Shown here piece after piece: positions 15,319 to 27,200 of a DNA stretch of 47,447 bases. Position 1 is the first letter of the stretch, and each line of letters starts with the position of its first letter. The stretch comes from Bacteroidales bacterium (lineage in GTDB: Bacteria; Bacteroidota; Bacteroidia; Bacteroidales; WCHB1-69): positions 1 to 47,447 of the forward strand of contig JAFXSR010000061.1 of NCBI GenBank assembly GCA_017525505.1, read 5' to 3'. The notes below the pieces were generated by a model, which saw only the letters and a program-made list of their open reading frames with translations, was not told the DNA's origin and made no database searches. Both the position numbers and the translations under genes were made by a program.

Positions 15319-16853
15319 TGTATTGCCTTGCCGAAGCACTTCGGGATGTCGGAAGCAATAATTGCCGACGGGTGCCCGTGCTGCGCTGTTGCGCAGTCAC
15401 CAGCGGCGCCGTGCAGCCATACCCCGATGAGGGCTGCTGCCGCAGGGGAGTAGCCTTGGCTCAGCAGTGCCAGCAGCAGCCCTGTCAGCACGTCGCCGCT
15501 GCCGGCAGTGGCCATGCCGGGGTTGCCGGTGGTGTTGAAGAAAACCCGCCCGTCTGGCATGGCCACCGCCGTATGGGCCCCCTTCAGAATGACGATAACC
15601 CCGTGCTTCCGGACAAAGGCACGCAGCTTTGCGATGCGGTCGAAGTCATCGTCCGCTTTGCCCGCTAAACGCTCAAATTCCTTGAGATGCGGGGTCAGTA
15701 TAGAGTTGGCGGGCAGAAACCCCAGCCAGGTCTTGTTCAGTGCCAGTATGTTCAATGCGTCAGCGTCCAAAATCAGTGGGTCGCCGACTTCATCCAACAC
15801 GCTCTTCAAGCCTTGTGTGGCAGTAGGGCTGGTGCCTAGGCCACAGCCGATGGCCACGGCGTTGATGCCGGGATGCCGCTCCCAGTCAATGCGACTGAAA
15901 CTGTCACTGTGGGCATCTCTGCTTAGAATTGCTTCCGGGATGGCGACTGGCAGCAGGTCGCAAACCTTTGAGGGACAGTGAACCGTCACTTTGCCGATGC
16001 CACCACGCAATGCCGCCGTGGCGGCCAGGACGGCCGCACCTGGCATGTCGGCACTGCCGGCAATCAGCAGCCCGTGCCCCATGCTCCCCTTGTGCGCATG
16101 TTTATATGGACGATGAAGCAGGTGTTTTATGGTTTCTGTTTCAATAAGTTGCAATTCGTAATCTCCCGTAGGCAGACGCAGCCCGATGTCAATTACACTG
16201 ACCTCCCCGCAGCGGCGGTAGGTCTCGGGTAACAAATAAGCCAGCTTGTAAAACTGGAAAGTGTAAGTCTCCTGGGCCTCGACACTGAGTGCTTTTTCAT
16301 CTGTGTGTCCATCCAATAGCATGCCCGATGGCGTGTCCACTGCAATAATGTAAGCTCCTGACTGATTGATGCTTTCCACCAATCTGGCCTGGTAATCCCG
16401 CAACGGTTTTGACAAACCGATGCCGAAAACAGCGTCAATCAGCAGTGTGGGGTGGTGCCACAGCAGCGCTTCCCCCTCTTGGTAACGGTGGGTGTTTACT
16501 GTCTCTTGTGTTGCCGTCTCTTTTTCTGCCGTCAGTGCCTGCCAGCGTTCCCAATTGGTATCGAATTCGGGGGTGGTGCGCGCGCCTTCAGGTATCGCCA
16601 ACAGCACTTTTACGGGCAGTTGCCGCGAAAACAGATGCCGCGCAATCACCAGCCCGTCGCCTCCGTTGTTGCCGGGGCCGCACACCACCACAATCTCCGC
16701 GAAGCGGTCCACCGGGCAATGCCGCAGCAGATGCTCGGCAAAGCGTGTGCCTGCACGCTCCATCAGGTCAATGGAAGGTATGGGCTCTTCGGCCATCGTC
16801 ATCTGTTCGCTCTCGCGAACTTGCACAACCGATAAAACAGCGGCTTCCGTCAT
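15300..16853 (-). CDS. nnr: Bifunctional NAD(P)HX epimerase/dehydratase Nnr
   Basis: The enzyme repairs hydrated NADH and NADPH. Starting at the ATG at 16853 (MTEAAVLSVV) gives 517 residues, with the upstream gene ending 2 bp before; the longer frame would run deep into that gene. The N-terminal YjeF_N epimerase half has GNNGGDGLVIARHL (about 63-76). The C-terminal ribokinase-like ADP/ATP-dependent dehydratase half has LDADALN, LTPHLKEFERL and the GSGDVLTG motif near residue 460. The extreme C-terminus (LIVDN) is encoded by a 14-bp tandem repeat. Confidence 0.93.
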   Translation of the reverse strand: MTEAAVLSVVQVRESEQMTMAEEPIPSIDLMERAGTRFAEHLLRHCPVDRFAEIVVVCGPGNNGGDGLVIARHLFSRQLPVKVLLAIPEGARTTPEFDTNWERWQALTAEKETATQETVNTHRYQEGEALLWHHPTLLIDAVFGIGLSKPLRDYQARLVESINQSGAYIIAVDTPSGMLLDGHTDEKALSVEAQETYTFQFYKLAYLLPETYRRCGEVSVIDIGLRLPTGDYELQLIETETIKHLLHRPYKHAHKGSMGHGLLIAGSADMPGAAVLAATAALRGGIGKVTVHCPSKVCDLLPVAIPEAILSRDAHSDSFSRIDWERHPGINAVAIGCGLGTSPTATQGLKSVLDEVGDPLILDADALNILALNKTWLGFLPANSILTPHLKEFERLAGKADDDFDRIAKLRAFVRKHGVIVILKGAHTAVAMPDGRVFFNTTGNPGMATAGSGDVLTGLLLALLSQGYSPAAAALIGVWLHGAAGDCATAQHGHPSAIIASDIPKCFGKAIQLIVDN

Positions 16854-16855
16854 GC

Positions 16856-17326
16856 TTATCTCAGTCGGTCGGCAGAACGCACCAGACGTTCGTCTTTTCT
16901 GATGAAACGGTTGGCCAAAAACATGCATACGGGCGGAATCACGAAAATCATGATCCAGTAGTTGAAACGGAATACGTCACCGTCTTGCATCAGGCCTTTG
17001 CGCTGGAAAATGAAATCCGGGAACAGCCAGATCATCATCATCACGGCGATGAGGAAAATGAGCATGTTGAGCGAAACGATACGGGTCTGTTTCATCCGGT
17101 CTTTGTACTTGAAGATAGCGTAAATGCTGATGCATGCCGATACAATCAGTGTCAGTGCGATGTACAGGGTGCTCATCACCGCTTTGCCGTCAGGCAAATG
17201 CACATTGAAACTGCTGAAGGTGTATTGGGCCTCGGCCGTGTAGATGTCACCGATGGGGATGAAAAGCAAGATAATGGTCACAATGGCTGCCACAAGCAAA
17301 AAAACTGATTGGATACGTTGAATCAT
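16856..17326 (-). CDS. DUF4293 family membrane protein
   Basis: I start at 17326 (MIQRIQSVFLL), giving 156 residues; the longer frame starts within the promoter region. The protein has four hydrophobic segments: residues about 5-27, 55-75, 87-105 and 122-142. MIQRIQSVFLLVAAI is the typical N-terminus of DUF4293, an inner-membrane family of Bacteroidota with unknown function. It is the first gene of a two-gene operon with nnr (2-bp gap), divergent from argS. Confidence 0.85.
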   Translation of the reverse strand: MIQRIQSVFLLVAAIVTIILLFIPIGDIYTAEAQYTFSSFNVHLPDGKAVMSTLYIALTLIVSACISIYAIFKYKDRMKQTRIVSLNMLIFLIAVMMMIWLFPDFIFQRKGLMQDGDVFRFNYWIMIFVIPPVCMFLANRFIRKDERLVRSADRLR

Positions 17327-17359
17327 AGCGTAATTTTTTAGGTTAGTAAAAATGGGCGG

Positions 17360-17367
17360 CAAAGATA
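17360..17367 (-). promoter_or_regulatory. -7 box of the DUF4293-nnr operon
   Basis: CAAAGATA on the plus strand is TATCTTTG on the minus strand, 33 bp upstream of the start. The intergenic region is shared with the divergent argS promoter. Confidence 0.7.
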
Positions 17368-17379
17368 CAAAAAAATAAT

Positions 17380-17421
17380 TAGCAAATGAGCAAATTGGTT
17401 AATGAGCAAATTGGCACATTA
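17380..17421. repeat. Imperfect direct repeats between divergent promoters
   Basis: AGCAAATGAGCAAATTGGTT is followed by ATGAGCAAATTGGCACATTA, so the core GAGCAAATTGG occurs twice about 17 bp apart between the -7 boxes of DUF4293 and argS. It could be an operator or only AT-rich repeat growth. Confidence 0.5.
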
Positions 17422-17429
17422 AAATTTCG

Positions 17430-17437
17430 TATCTTTG
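17430..17437 (+). promoter_or_regulatory. -7 box of argS
   Basis: TATCTTTG followed by CA, 16 bp before the argS start. GCACATTA occurs just upstream (17414-17421). Confidence 0.7.
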
Positions 17438-17453
17438 CAAAAAATTTGAAGTT

Positions 17454-19268
17454 ATGTTGGAATTATTGATTGCTGCCGCTTTGAAGGATGTGCTGAAAGA
17501 ATTGTATAATCTTGATATTGAGATAGATAAAAACTTGGTGCAGAAGACCCGCAAGGAGTTTGAGGGCGATTTTACCATTGTGGTCTTCCCTTACGTGAAG
17601 GCCGCCCGCAAGGCTCCCGATGCCGTGGCTAACGAAATCGGTGCCAGATTGCAGGAGAAACTCCGCACTTTTGCTACCGCCGACGGCGTGCATGGCTCCA
17701 TCAGCGCTTTCAATGTGGTAAAGGGCTTCCTGAACCTATCGGTCAGCAAGGGCTTTTGGCTTGATTTCCTGAATCAGAATATTGATAATGAGAATTTTGG
17801 CAAGAATACCACAGTGGATGAACAACCCACATTGATTGAGTTCTCTTCGCCCAATACCAACAAGCCTTTGCACCTGGGACATGTGCGTAACAACCTGTTA
17901 GGCAACTCAGTGGCCCTTATTCTGGAGGCCTGCGGCAAGCATCCGGTGAAGGTGAACCTGGTAAACGACCGCGGTATTCATATTTGCAAGTCTATGTTGG
18001 CTTGGCAGCGCTTCGGCAAGGGCGAGACTCCTGAGTCGTCGGGCATGAAGGGTGACCATTTGGTGGGCAAGTATTATGTGGAGTTCGACAAGCAATACAA
18101 GGCCGAGATGCGGCAGCTACAAGAGCAGGGCATGAGCGAGGACGAGGCGGCCAAGAAGTCGCCCCTGATGCTGGAAGCTCAGGAGATGCTGCGGAAGTGG
18201 GAGAGTGGAGACGAGGAAGTGCGCGCCCTGTGGAACAAGATGAACGGCTGGGTGTATGCCGGCTTCGACCAGACCTATGCCAGAATGGGCATTCGTTTTG
18301 ATAAAACATATTATGAATCCAATACCTATCTTCTTGGAAAAAGTATCGTGGAGGAAGGCCTGCAGAAAGGCGTTTTCTATCGGAGAGAGGATGGCTCGGT
18401 ATGGGTGGATCTGACTTCTGAAAACCTGGATGAAAAACTGTTGTTGCGTAGTGACGGCACTTCGGTGTATATGACACAGGATTTAGGCACCGCCCAGCTG
18501 CGTTATGAGGAGTTTCATCCGCAGAAGATGATCTATGTGGTTGGCAATGAGCAGAATTACCATTTCGATGTGCTGAAACTGGTGCTGGGTAAGAAGTTGG
18601 GGAAAGAGTTTGGCCAGCATATCTATCACCTGTCGTATGGCATGGTGGAACTGCCCAACGGCAAGATGAAATCGCGTGAGGGCACGGTGGTGGATGCTGA
18701 CGACCTCATGGACGAGATGTTTGTGCAAGCCAAAGAAAGCACCGAGGCTTTGGGAAAACATGAGTTCGCACCTGAAGAAGCCGCCAAATTGTATGAGATG
18801 ATCGGCCTGGGTGCTTTGAAATATTTCATTCTGAAAGTTGACCCGAAGAAGAACATGTTGTTCAATCCGGAGGAATCCATCGATTTCAACGGCAATACGG
18901 CTCCGTTTATCCAATATACCCACGCCCGTATCAAGTCGCTGCTGCGCAAGGCTGTTGACAATGGCATTGTGTTGGAGGCTGCTGCGGACGAGGCTTTGCT
19001 GGGCGCCGCCGAGCAGGCGCTGCTGAAGTCGCTTTACGCTTACCCGCAGGTGGTGGCCGCCGCTGGCGAGAGCTATAGCCCCTCATTGATTGCAAATTAC
19101 ATGTTCGACCTGGCCAAGGACTTCAACAGCTTCTATCAGGCTTCTCCAATTTTCAAGGAGGAGAACGAGGCGTTGCGGGCTTTGCGTCTGCGCCTATCGA
19201 AGATGGTGGCTATGGTGCTGAAATCCGGTATGGCATTGCTGGGAATCGATGTTCCGGAAAAGATGTAA
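17454..19268 (+). CDS. argS: Arginyl-tRNA synthetase
   Basis: A class I synthetase that charges tRNA-Arg. The 604-residue protein has the N-terminal Add-1 tRNA-binding domain (about 1-110), the HIGH motif as HLGH at 140-143 (NTNKPLHLGHVRNN), the KMSK-like loop KMKSREGTVV (about 403-412), and the C-terminal anticodon-binding helical domain (from about 480, ending LLGIDVPEKM). Length is normal. The ABC transporter gene starts 1 bp after its stop. Confidence 0.96.
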   Translation: MLELLIAAALKDVLKELYNLDIEIDKNLVQKTRKEFEGDFTIVVFPYVKAARKAPDAVANEIGARLQEKLRTFATADGVHGSISAFNVVKGFLNLSVSKGFWLDFLNQNIDNENFGKNTTVDEQPTLIEFSSPNTNKPLHLGHVRNNLLGNSVALILEACGKHPVKVNLVNDRGIHICKSMLAWQRFGKGETPESSGMKGDHLVGKYYVEFDKQYKAEMRQLQEQGMSEDEAAKKSPLMLEAQEMLRKWESGDEEVRALWNKMNGWVYAGFDQTYARMGIRFDKTYYESNTYLLGKSIVEEGLQKGVFYRREDGSVWVDLTSENLDEKLLLRSDGTSVYMTQDLGTAQLRYEEFHPQKMIYVVGNEQNYHFDVLKLVLGKKLGKEFGQHIYHLSYGMVELPNGKMKSREGTVVDADDLMDEMFVQAKESTEALGKHEFAPEEAAKLYEMIGLGALKYFILKVDPKKNMLFNPEESIDFNGNTAPFIQYTHARIKSLLRKAVDNGIVLEAAADEALLGAAEQALLKSLYAYPQVVAAAGESYSPSLIANYMFDLAKDFNSFYQASPIFKEENEALRALRLRLSKMVAMVLKSGMALLGIDVPEKM

Positions 19269-19269
19269 G

Positions 19270-21093
19270 ATGAAAAACGAGCCATCATCAAACGTGGTCT
19301 CCAAAATGGGGGTAGCGGGTTTGCTAAAAAAGCTCCTCCCGTATGTGCTGCCTTACAAGTGGCTGCTGATTGTTACGTTGATACTGACTTTCGTGGGGGC
19401 CTTGATGGCACAGGTCAACGCTATTGTATTGGATCGCACCGTGGATGCCATCAACGAGTTGATGCACAGACCTTTCTTTGCCTGGGGGGAAGCTGGCAAA
19501 TTGCTGCTGATTGTCAGTGCGATACTCTTGGGCAAGGAGTTGCTGTCGGCACTTTTCACCTTCGGCCAGCGTTTTTTCGGCGAGAAAATACGTATCAATG
19601 TGAGCCGCGACTTGTCGCTAAAGGTGGTTGACCGGGTGCTGACCTTCAGAATGGCTTTCTTTTCCGCCGAAGGCAATGAGCCCGGCAAACTGCAGACCCG
19701 TATCGACCGTGGCGTGATGAGCTTGAGCAATACGGTGAAGAATTTCTTCATCGACATTCTGCCCTTGTTCACCAGCGCCATCTTGGCCTTGGTGCTGATG
19801 TTCGCCGCCAATGTGTATGTGGGCTTGGTGGCTTTGGTGATTGTGCCCATCTATTTTGTGATCACGTCTATACAGGCCAAGCATCTGAAAGGCTGGCGGC
19901 GTAATGTTTTCGGTACGCATCAGGAGTTGAACAACGGCATCATGAACATCATCGAGAGCATGAATGTTATCAAGTCGTTCAACCGCGAGTCGATGGAGAG
20001 TCAAAAACAGGCCGACTTGCAAATGCGTTCCATTCACCAGCAGATGGAAACCCGCAAGATTTCTTTCCTCTTCGAGGGATTGAAAACCTTTATGGAACAG
20101 ATTGGCACCGTGCTGATTATCATTCTGACGGCTTATCTGGTATTGATAGATTACCCTGGCATGACCATCGGTAAAATCATGTATCATGTGATGCTGTTCG
20201 GTAATGTGAGCGCACCGATACGCCAGTTGCACCGTATTTATGACGATTTGAATGATGCGTTGATTTATGCCGAAGGCTTCTTTGGCATACTGGAGGCCGA
20301 CGGGGAAGTGGAGAAGAGTGGTGCGTATCGTCCCGCAAAGGTGAAAGGGGAGTTTGATCTTAAAAATGTGGAGTTTGCCTATAGCAACGGCACCCATGCC
20401 ATCCGTGACCTGTCTATGAAGATACAGCCGGGCGAGACAACGGCCCTTGTGGGCTTGAGCGGGGCAGGTAAGAGCACCATTGTCAATCTCTTGGACAAGT
20501 TCTACTCGCCCGACAGCGGCAGCATAACCTTGGATGGTGTGCCTTTGGAGGAGTGGGATACACAGGTGTTACGAGACCATATCGGCTTGGTGCTGCAGAA
20601 AAACCATATTTTCAGTGGCACGATAGAAGAGAATATCCGCTATGGGAAGCCATCGGCTACACACGAGGAGGTGGTAGAGGCTGCCAAAAAGGCCTATATT
20701 TACGACCAAATTATGGAGCGACCCGGCCAGTTCAACTCGCAGGCCTTGCAGCTGAGCGGCGGCCAGCAGCAGCGTATCGCCATTGCCCGTATGTTCTTGA
20801 AAAATCCGCCGATTATCTTCCTGGATGAGCCTACCGCCAGCCTCGACGCTATCGCCACCGAACAAATCAAGAACAGCATCGATGCTATCAAACAGGGCAG
20901 AACGGTGATTGTGATTTCCCACAATATTGGTCAGATTATCGATTCAGACAAAATTTACGTGCTCCAAACCGGACATGTGGAGCAGTCGGGCACCCCTGCG
21001 GAAGTGTATCGCCAGGGAGGCTTGTACAAAGATATTTTCGACGCCAGCGCCCGCAGCATGAATGTCGATAAAATCGCCGACACTATAGGATAG
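19270..21093 (+). CDS. ABC exporter, fused permease and ATPase
   Basis: I start at the ATG at 19270 (MKNEPSSN), giving 607 residues; the frame upstream overlaps argS. The N-terminal half is a six-helix type IV exporter membrane domain (about 30-320). The C-terminal half is the nucleotide-binding domain with Walker A GLSGAGKST (about 395-403), signature LSGGQQQRIAIAR and Walker B IIFLDEPTAS, so one chain forms half of a dimer. Exporters of this type move lipids, peptides or drugs; nothing here shows the substrate. It directly follows argS and precedes the giant secreted operon, which has its own promoter. Confidence 0.9.
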   Translation: MKNEPSSNVVSKMGVAGLLKKLLPYVLPYKWLLIVTLILTFVGALMAQVNAIVLDRTVDAINELMHRPFFAWGEAGKLLLIVSAILLGKELLSALFTFGQRFFGEKIRINVSRDLSLKVVDRVLTFRMAFFSAEGNEPGKLQTRIDRGVMSLSNTVKNFFIDILPLFTSAILALVLMFAANVYVGLVALVIVPIYFVITSIQAKHLKGWRRNVFGTHQELNNGIMNIIESMNVIKSFNRESMESQKQADLQMRSIHQQMETRKISFLFEGLKTFMEQIGTVLIIILTAYLVLIDYPGMTIGKIMYHVMLFGNVSAPIRQLHRIYDDLNDALIYAEGFFGILEADGEVEKSGAYRPAKVKGEFDLKNVEFAYSNGTHAIRDLSMKIQPGETTALVGLSGAGKSTIVNLLDKFYSPDSGSITLDGVPLEEWDTQVLRDHIGLVLQKNHIFSGTIEENIRYGKPSATHEEVVEAAKKAYIYDQIMERPGQFNSQALQLSGGQQQRIAIARMFLKNPPIIFLDEPTASLDAIATEQIKNSIDAIKQGRTVIVISHNIGQIIDSDKIYVLQTGHVEQSGTPAEVYRQGGLYKDIFDASARSMNVDKIADTIG

Positions 21094-21190
21094 CAGTAGT
21101 TTTTTTGCATTTTTTGCGAATTTGTTTATGTTTTTCTGCTTTTTGTGAAAAAAGTTATCAACAGTCCATTGTCAATTAATGGGTTTTGCC

Positions 21191-21198
21191 TAATTTTG
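21191..21198 (+). promoter_or_regulatory. Promoter of the giant secreted-protein operon
   Basis: TAATTTTG at 21191-21198 with TTG at 21169-21171 (19-bp gap). It lies 54 bp before the first gene. No other good box is visible in the short gaps between the four genes that follow. Confidence 0.7.
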
Positions 21199-21252
21199 CA
21201 CGAAGATGTATTTTTCGTTATTCGAATCAAGAAAAATTAAATATAAACGCTT

Positions 21253-24200
21253 ATGAAAAAACTTTATTTGTTACTGACATTCTTTGCCCTGTCCTGTATG
21301 AGTAGTATTGGACAAGTAATATACTCAGAGGGCTTTGAAGATTTTGATGTGTGGCCTACATCCTGGTCGCGAGATCAATGGGACAATGACAATTTTAATT
21401 GGGTGGGAATGACGGATCAGTATGGTGCTATGTTTGGGACAAATTATGCTGTTTCCTTCTCATTTATCAATGGTCAAACGTTGACCCCGGACAACTGGTT
21501 TACATCCCCAGCCATTCAAATTAACACGCCCTCATCACTTTCGTTTTGGGTTCGTTCTTCGAACTATCCGGGAGAACATTATGCCGTGTATATTGCAAAT
21601 TCAGATGTTTATCCCCATCTCGAGAATTTTGAGGTATTGGTGCCTGAGCGGGTGGCCGCTGCTCAGTGGGAGAATGTAAGCGTTAGTATTCCAGCGGCCT
21701 ATTGGGGAAGTAGTGTGCGAATCGCTTTCAGACATTTCAATTCGGTAGGTATAGGCGAACTTGGTCTGGATAATGTGGCGGTGACTATGGCATTAGGGGC
21801 TATTAACACCATGGGAGTGAGTGACGTGACCCCTGTTTCCGCTACGGTCACGGGTTACATCAATCCTGGTATGATGGCAGGCTATACTCCAGACCAGGAA
21901 ATCCAATATGGTTTTTATTGGTCCACTTCACCTAATCCGGGTTTTGATCCATTTGATTCAAATCTGGACATGGTTTATTTTTCTGATCATTTGTACGCAC
22001 CGATGTCTTTTGATATCCCTATTACCATGCTTCAACCCAATACCACTTATTATGTTCGTTCTTTTTACGAAGTTTATAATGATACGCTTGAAATGGGTAA
22101 TGAGTTGTCTTTTCATACTCCGGTATGTGAATCTGCTGAGGATAGGTATGAGACAGCTTGCGGTGAATATCAAGGTATCACTGAAAGTGGCACTTATACG
22201 CTGACTTATACTAACCAGTATGGTTGCGATTCGGTGGTGACTTTGCATCTGACCATTGTGGATGATTTTGTGATCGGCACTTATCCGGTACAAAATGTCA
22301 CTTCCAATTCAGCTTCATTGGGTGGATATTTGGACTTTTCGTGTGATAATGTGTATCCGCAATTGGGCGTGTGTTATAGCACATCCCCCAATCCCACTGT
22401 GGATGATACATATATGTTAGCTCCCATGTCACCGGGCAGTACGGTGCCGGCATCGTCATTTACCCTTACTGCCGAAGGCTTGGCGGCGAACACCACTTAC
22501 TATGTGCGAGCCTTTGGGATCACCAGCGAAGATACTGTTTATGGACAAGAGGAGACGTTCACCACATACGGATATGCGGCGTTTAATGGTACGGTCGTCT
22601 CTATAGCCACGGGTTTGCCGATTGCGGGTGCTGAGATATTGATAAGTGCGGCGGAGCTACAAAATGAGGGAGGCATGCAATATTGGTACAGAGGAGAATC
22701 GATAAAAGAAACCGTAACGGACAGTAATGGTGTCTTTTTTGTTGATTCTATCGTTATGTCAGACTCTTTTGTCAGAGTGTTTGTTGACTTGTGGGCTGAA
22801 GGTTATCAAAGTCGTGCCTATCTTTCTAACCTGAATACCGGAATCAACAGCAACAGCTATATTCTGGAGTTGGAGCCTTGCTACGAAGTTCCTTATATGG
22901 TTCACTGGGAGGAACTGAATAATGGCAGCTATCAATTGAGCTGGTGGGCTATGGGTTATGCTCCAGGAGATTCTATTGATCCCAAATATAGCTATCAATT
23001 GACCTATGATGTGTATGAAAACGGGAGTCTGATTGCAGAAGGTCTGACCAACCAGTGGTACATGCTTCCTTCTTTCAATGCCAATTCCTGTTATCAGGTG
23101 CGTGGCATCTGTCCCAATGGAGTACTATCAGACACTTCTGAATGTGCCACCATCAAACCAGTGCCACCCGTGGTGGTGACCAATAATACAACGGAGATTA
23201 CCGGCTTTACCGCTGTGTTAAGTGGCGAGATCACTTTTGATGGTAATTCCGAAATCTATAGCCGGGGTTTCTACACCAACACTATTCCCACATTGGATAG
23301 TGGAAATGTTCACTATTATTATGTGGATAGTGAGAGTTATACTTTCTCGACCATGGTGTCGAATTTGGAACCAGAAACTACGTATTATGTGTGGGCCTAT
23401 GCGATGAATGAAGCGGGTGAGACCTACAGTAATATGACCAGCTTTACCACAACAAGAGCTTGTTATGCTCCCGCGGACTTCCAAGCCAGTGATGTGATGG
23501 CAAGCTCCGCTTTCTTGACTTGGTCTGATGGAAATGAACCCTCTTCTGCTTATTACGAGCTTTCGTACAAGGCTTTTGGTGCTGACAGCTGGACAGTGGT
23601 GAATCTTACCAATCCTTTCTGCATGCTAAGCGGCCTGCAGCAAAATACCTCTTATATGGCCCGTGTCCGCACGTTCTGCGAAGAGGGCTTGGCTTCTCCA
23701 TATTACAGCTTGTCGTTCAAAACCAGCTGCGTCAGTGGAGGTCCCCTTGTGACTATCGGTGATAATTCAACCTATGGTACGGATGTCTTCCCTACCAATA
23801 TATGTTATAATTACTCATATAATCAACAGATATATTTGGCTTCGGAGATAGGGGGCGCAAGGGAGATCAGTGAAATTGACCTGCAATGTTTTAATCAGAC
23901 AACCCGTGTGCGTGATATGGAAGTTTATATGGGACATACCGACAAACAGTATTTCTCCAATAACGCTGACTGGATTCCATATACCGAGTTGCAGTTGGTA
24001 TATTCAGGAGAAATTACCTTCAATGATACTCATGAAGGATATTGGTTGCCAATTGTCCTTGATAGTTCATTCGCGTATAATGGATCCGATAATCTTGTGA
24101 TTGTTTTCCGTGATAATTCAGGTTGGTGGCAATGCGATGGTCAAAGATTCTACACCCATCCAAGTTCAGGCAGCAGAACGTTGTATGCATACAGAGATGG

Positions 24201-27200
24201 TAGCGCCTATAGTATGCAGAGTCCTGGTAGTGGTACAATGTCCTCCTACCGTGATAACCTGAGAATCCCGGGGGTGTGCTTGACTGGTGGATGTGACCAA
24301 TCCAATGTGGTGGTGGTGAGCAAGACGGATCATTCGGCTCAACTGGCCATTGCGGCAGGAAACGGTGTAGAGGCTGTGGAATTGGAATACAAAGCTGTTA
24401 ATGATAACGAGTTTACCCCGATTGCTGTCCAGGGTGATTCCTGTAATCTTACAGGCTTGATGGGCAGTACAGATTACGTGTTACGTATCCGTTCTCTTTG
24501 CACCGAAGATACCACAGACTGGAAGATGGTGTACTTTTCCACACCGGTAGCTCGTTACGACCGTCTGTATGTTACAACCACAGGTACTGGTAATGGTAGC
24601 AGCTGGGAGCAGGCTACCAACAATTTGTCTGCCGCCTTGTCTCTGGCAGCAATTATCAGAGAAGATTATGATTTCTCGCCTGAAATCTGGGTGGCCGAGG
24701 GTACCTATTATGGCGGTGTGAACACTTCCGAAGCTTCTTTTGTCCTCAATAGGGGCACAAAACTCTATGGAGGTTTTGCTGGTACCGAATCCTCAATTGA
24801 AGAACGCGACATTCAGGCGCATACTACCATCCTTGACGGGCAAAACAACCAGAGGGTGTTGTATCAGAATGAAAATTACTACAGCGTTAGTGACATGGAT
24901 GTTGTTGACGGGTTCACCATTCGTAACGGTAATAGCGCCGATGCGGGTGGTGGTGCTTATCTGAGAGGTAATTTCGAGGTGAGAAACTGTCGTTTCCTGG
25001 ACAATAGAGCTTCATCGAGTGGTGGCGCGGTTTATGTGCAGGCGAGTGGCAAAAGCAACAACTTTAATTTCCGCAATTGCGAATTCACCGGCAACAACAC
25101 ACCCTACCAGGGAGGCGCTGTCTGCGACTTTAACGATTACTGCAGTTATTTCAATTGCAAAATCAGCGGTAACCATGCGGACAATCAAGGCGGTGGCATT
25201 TACGGCGGTTCGAGAATGGTGCAGTGTGAAATTAGCAATAATACTGCTGGCTCATGCCCTGGCTTGTACGAATTTGCCGACACATTGGTGAATTGTAATA
25301 TTGTGGGTAACGTTTCCTCTGGCAGCAGCTATGCGGGTTTGAATAGCTTCAATGGTGTGATGATTAACACCGTGGTATGGGGCAATATCGCTAATGGTAA
25401 CCCGTTGGATATAAGCAATTATAGTGGTATTATAGCTTTCAATTCAGCTGTAAGGGGGCTGGACTACGAGGGCGTCATCAATTTGTCAGCCGACAATTTT
25501 GGCGGTGACACAAATAAGCATTATCCGTTCTTTGTGTCTCCCGAAAATGCTGACTATCGTTTGCGTGCCGGCTCTGCCTTGATTGAGGCGGGTATGGCAT
25601 ACAATAATTTGCCAGCATACGATATGGCGGGCGAGAGCCGTGTCTTTGGCGATGCATTGGAAATCGGCTGTTACGAATTCCACAATGAGCAATATTGCAT
25701 TGCACCCATCCATTTGGCCGTCTCAGATGTGATGTCCAACTCAGCCCTGTTGACCTGGCAAGATGCTGGCAATTTGGATGAGCTTTCCTACTACGAACTG
25801 TCCTATAAGTTGGAGGGGGATGGCGAATGGACCGTGATGCCCGAACAGCTTCAGGGCAGCTATAAGATGCTGACAGGCTTGCTGCCTGATACCACCTACC
25901 TGTTGCGTATGCGTTCCTTCTGCTCGAATGACCAAAGCTCTGCTTATACCCCTGTATTGACATTTAAAACTTTAGTGTCAAGCGGTAGTTGCCCGTTTGG
26001 TGAGAATGGCTATGTGATGGTAAAAGATGATAATAATAATTCGGACTTCGGTGGTGTCCTTCCTTCGAATTTCTTTTACAATTATAGTTATAGTCAGCAA
26101 ATATACCGTGCATCCGAAATAGATGGTGCGGGAGTGATTACCTCGCTGGCACTGCAATATTTCTATTCGACTAGTCAAAACAGAAATATGGATATTTATC
26201 TGGGACATACCGACAAGTCTTCGTTCAGCAGCAATACTGTTGATTGGGTGCCTTCGTCAGATTTGACTTTGGTATATTCAGGTACTGTTTCATTCAATAA
26301 TAGTGGTGATGACAACTGGTTGACCATCGATCTTCAACAGTCTTTTGAATATAATGGTGAAGACAATCTGGTTCTGGTGGTTGATGACAATCATGGAAGT
26401 TATTACAATAATACAGAAAGATTTTATACGCATCAGTCTGGAACAGAAAATGTTGCAATGTACGCATATAAGGATGGTACAAATTTCGACCCGAACAATC
26501 CGCCTACAAGTGTCAATGGTAGAACATCAGTGCGCAATAACTTGAAGCTGAACGGACAATGTATTGGTAGCAGCGATTGCGAGCGTTCCAATCTGGTTGT
26601 GATGGATGTTACCTCGAACTCGGCGAAACTTATTTATGCTCTTGGCGTTGGTGCAACGGGTATTGAGTTGCAGTATGGCATAGAGGGAAGCGATTATTAT
26701 GAAACCATGTCCGTTCAAGCTAATGAATATCAACTGACAGGACTCCGATACAATACTGCTTATGAGGCGCGTATCCGCTCCCTCTGCAGTGGTGATGAGC
26801 AGAGCTCATGGAAAACGGTGCACTTTACCACACAAACAGTTGATCTTGACCGTTTGTATGTGACCACCACGGGAACTGGTGATGGCAGCAGCTGGGAGAA
26901 TGCCACCAATGATTTGGCATGGGCATTGAACACTGCGGCAATAATTAGAGAAACGTTTGGAACCGATGTGGAGGTGTGGATGGCAGAAGGTACCTATTAT
27001 GGTGACAGCACCTCGAAAAGCGCCTTCACGATGGTGGATGGAGTGAATGTGTTTGGCGGCTTTGCTGGCACTGAGACCGAATTGTCACAACGTGATTTTA
27101 ATGCACATCCTACTATCCTGGATGGTCAGAATAACCAGCGCGTGCTTTGCCAGGATGCCAATTTTGATACTCAGACCATTTGGGATGGCTTCACACTGCA

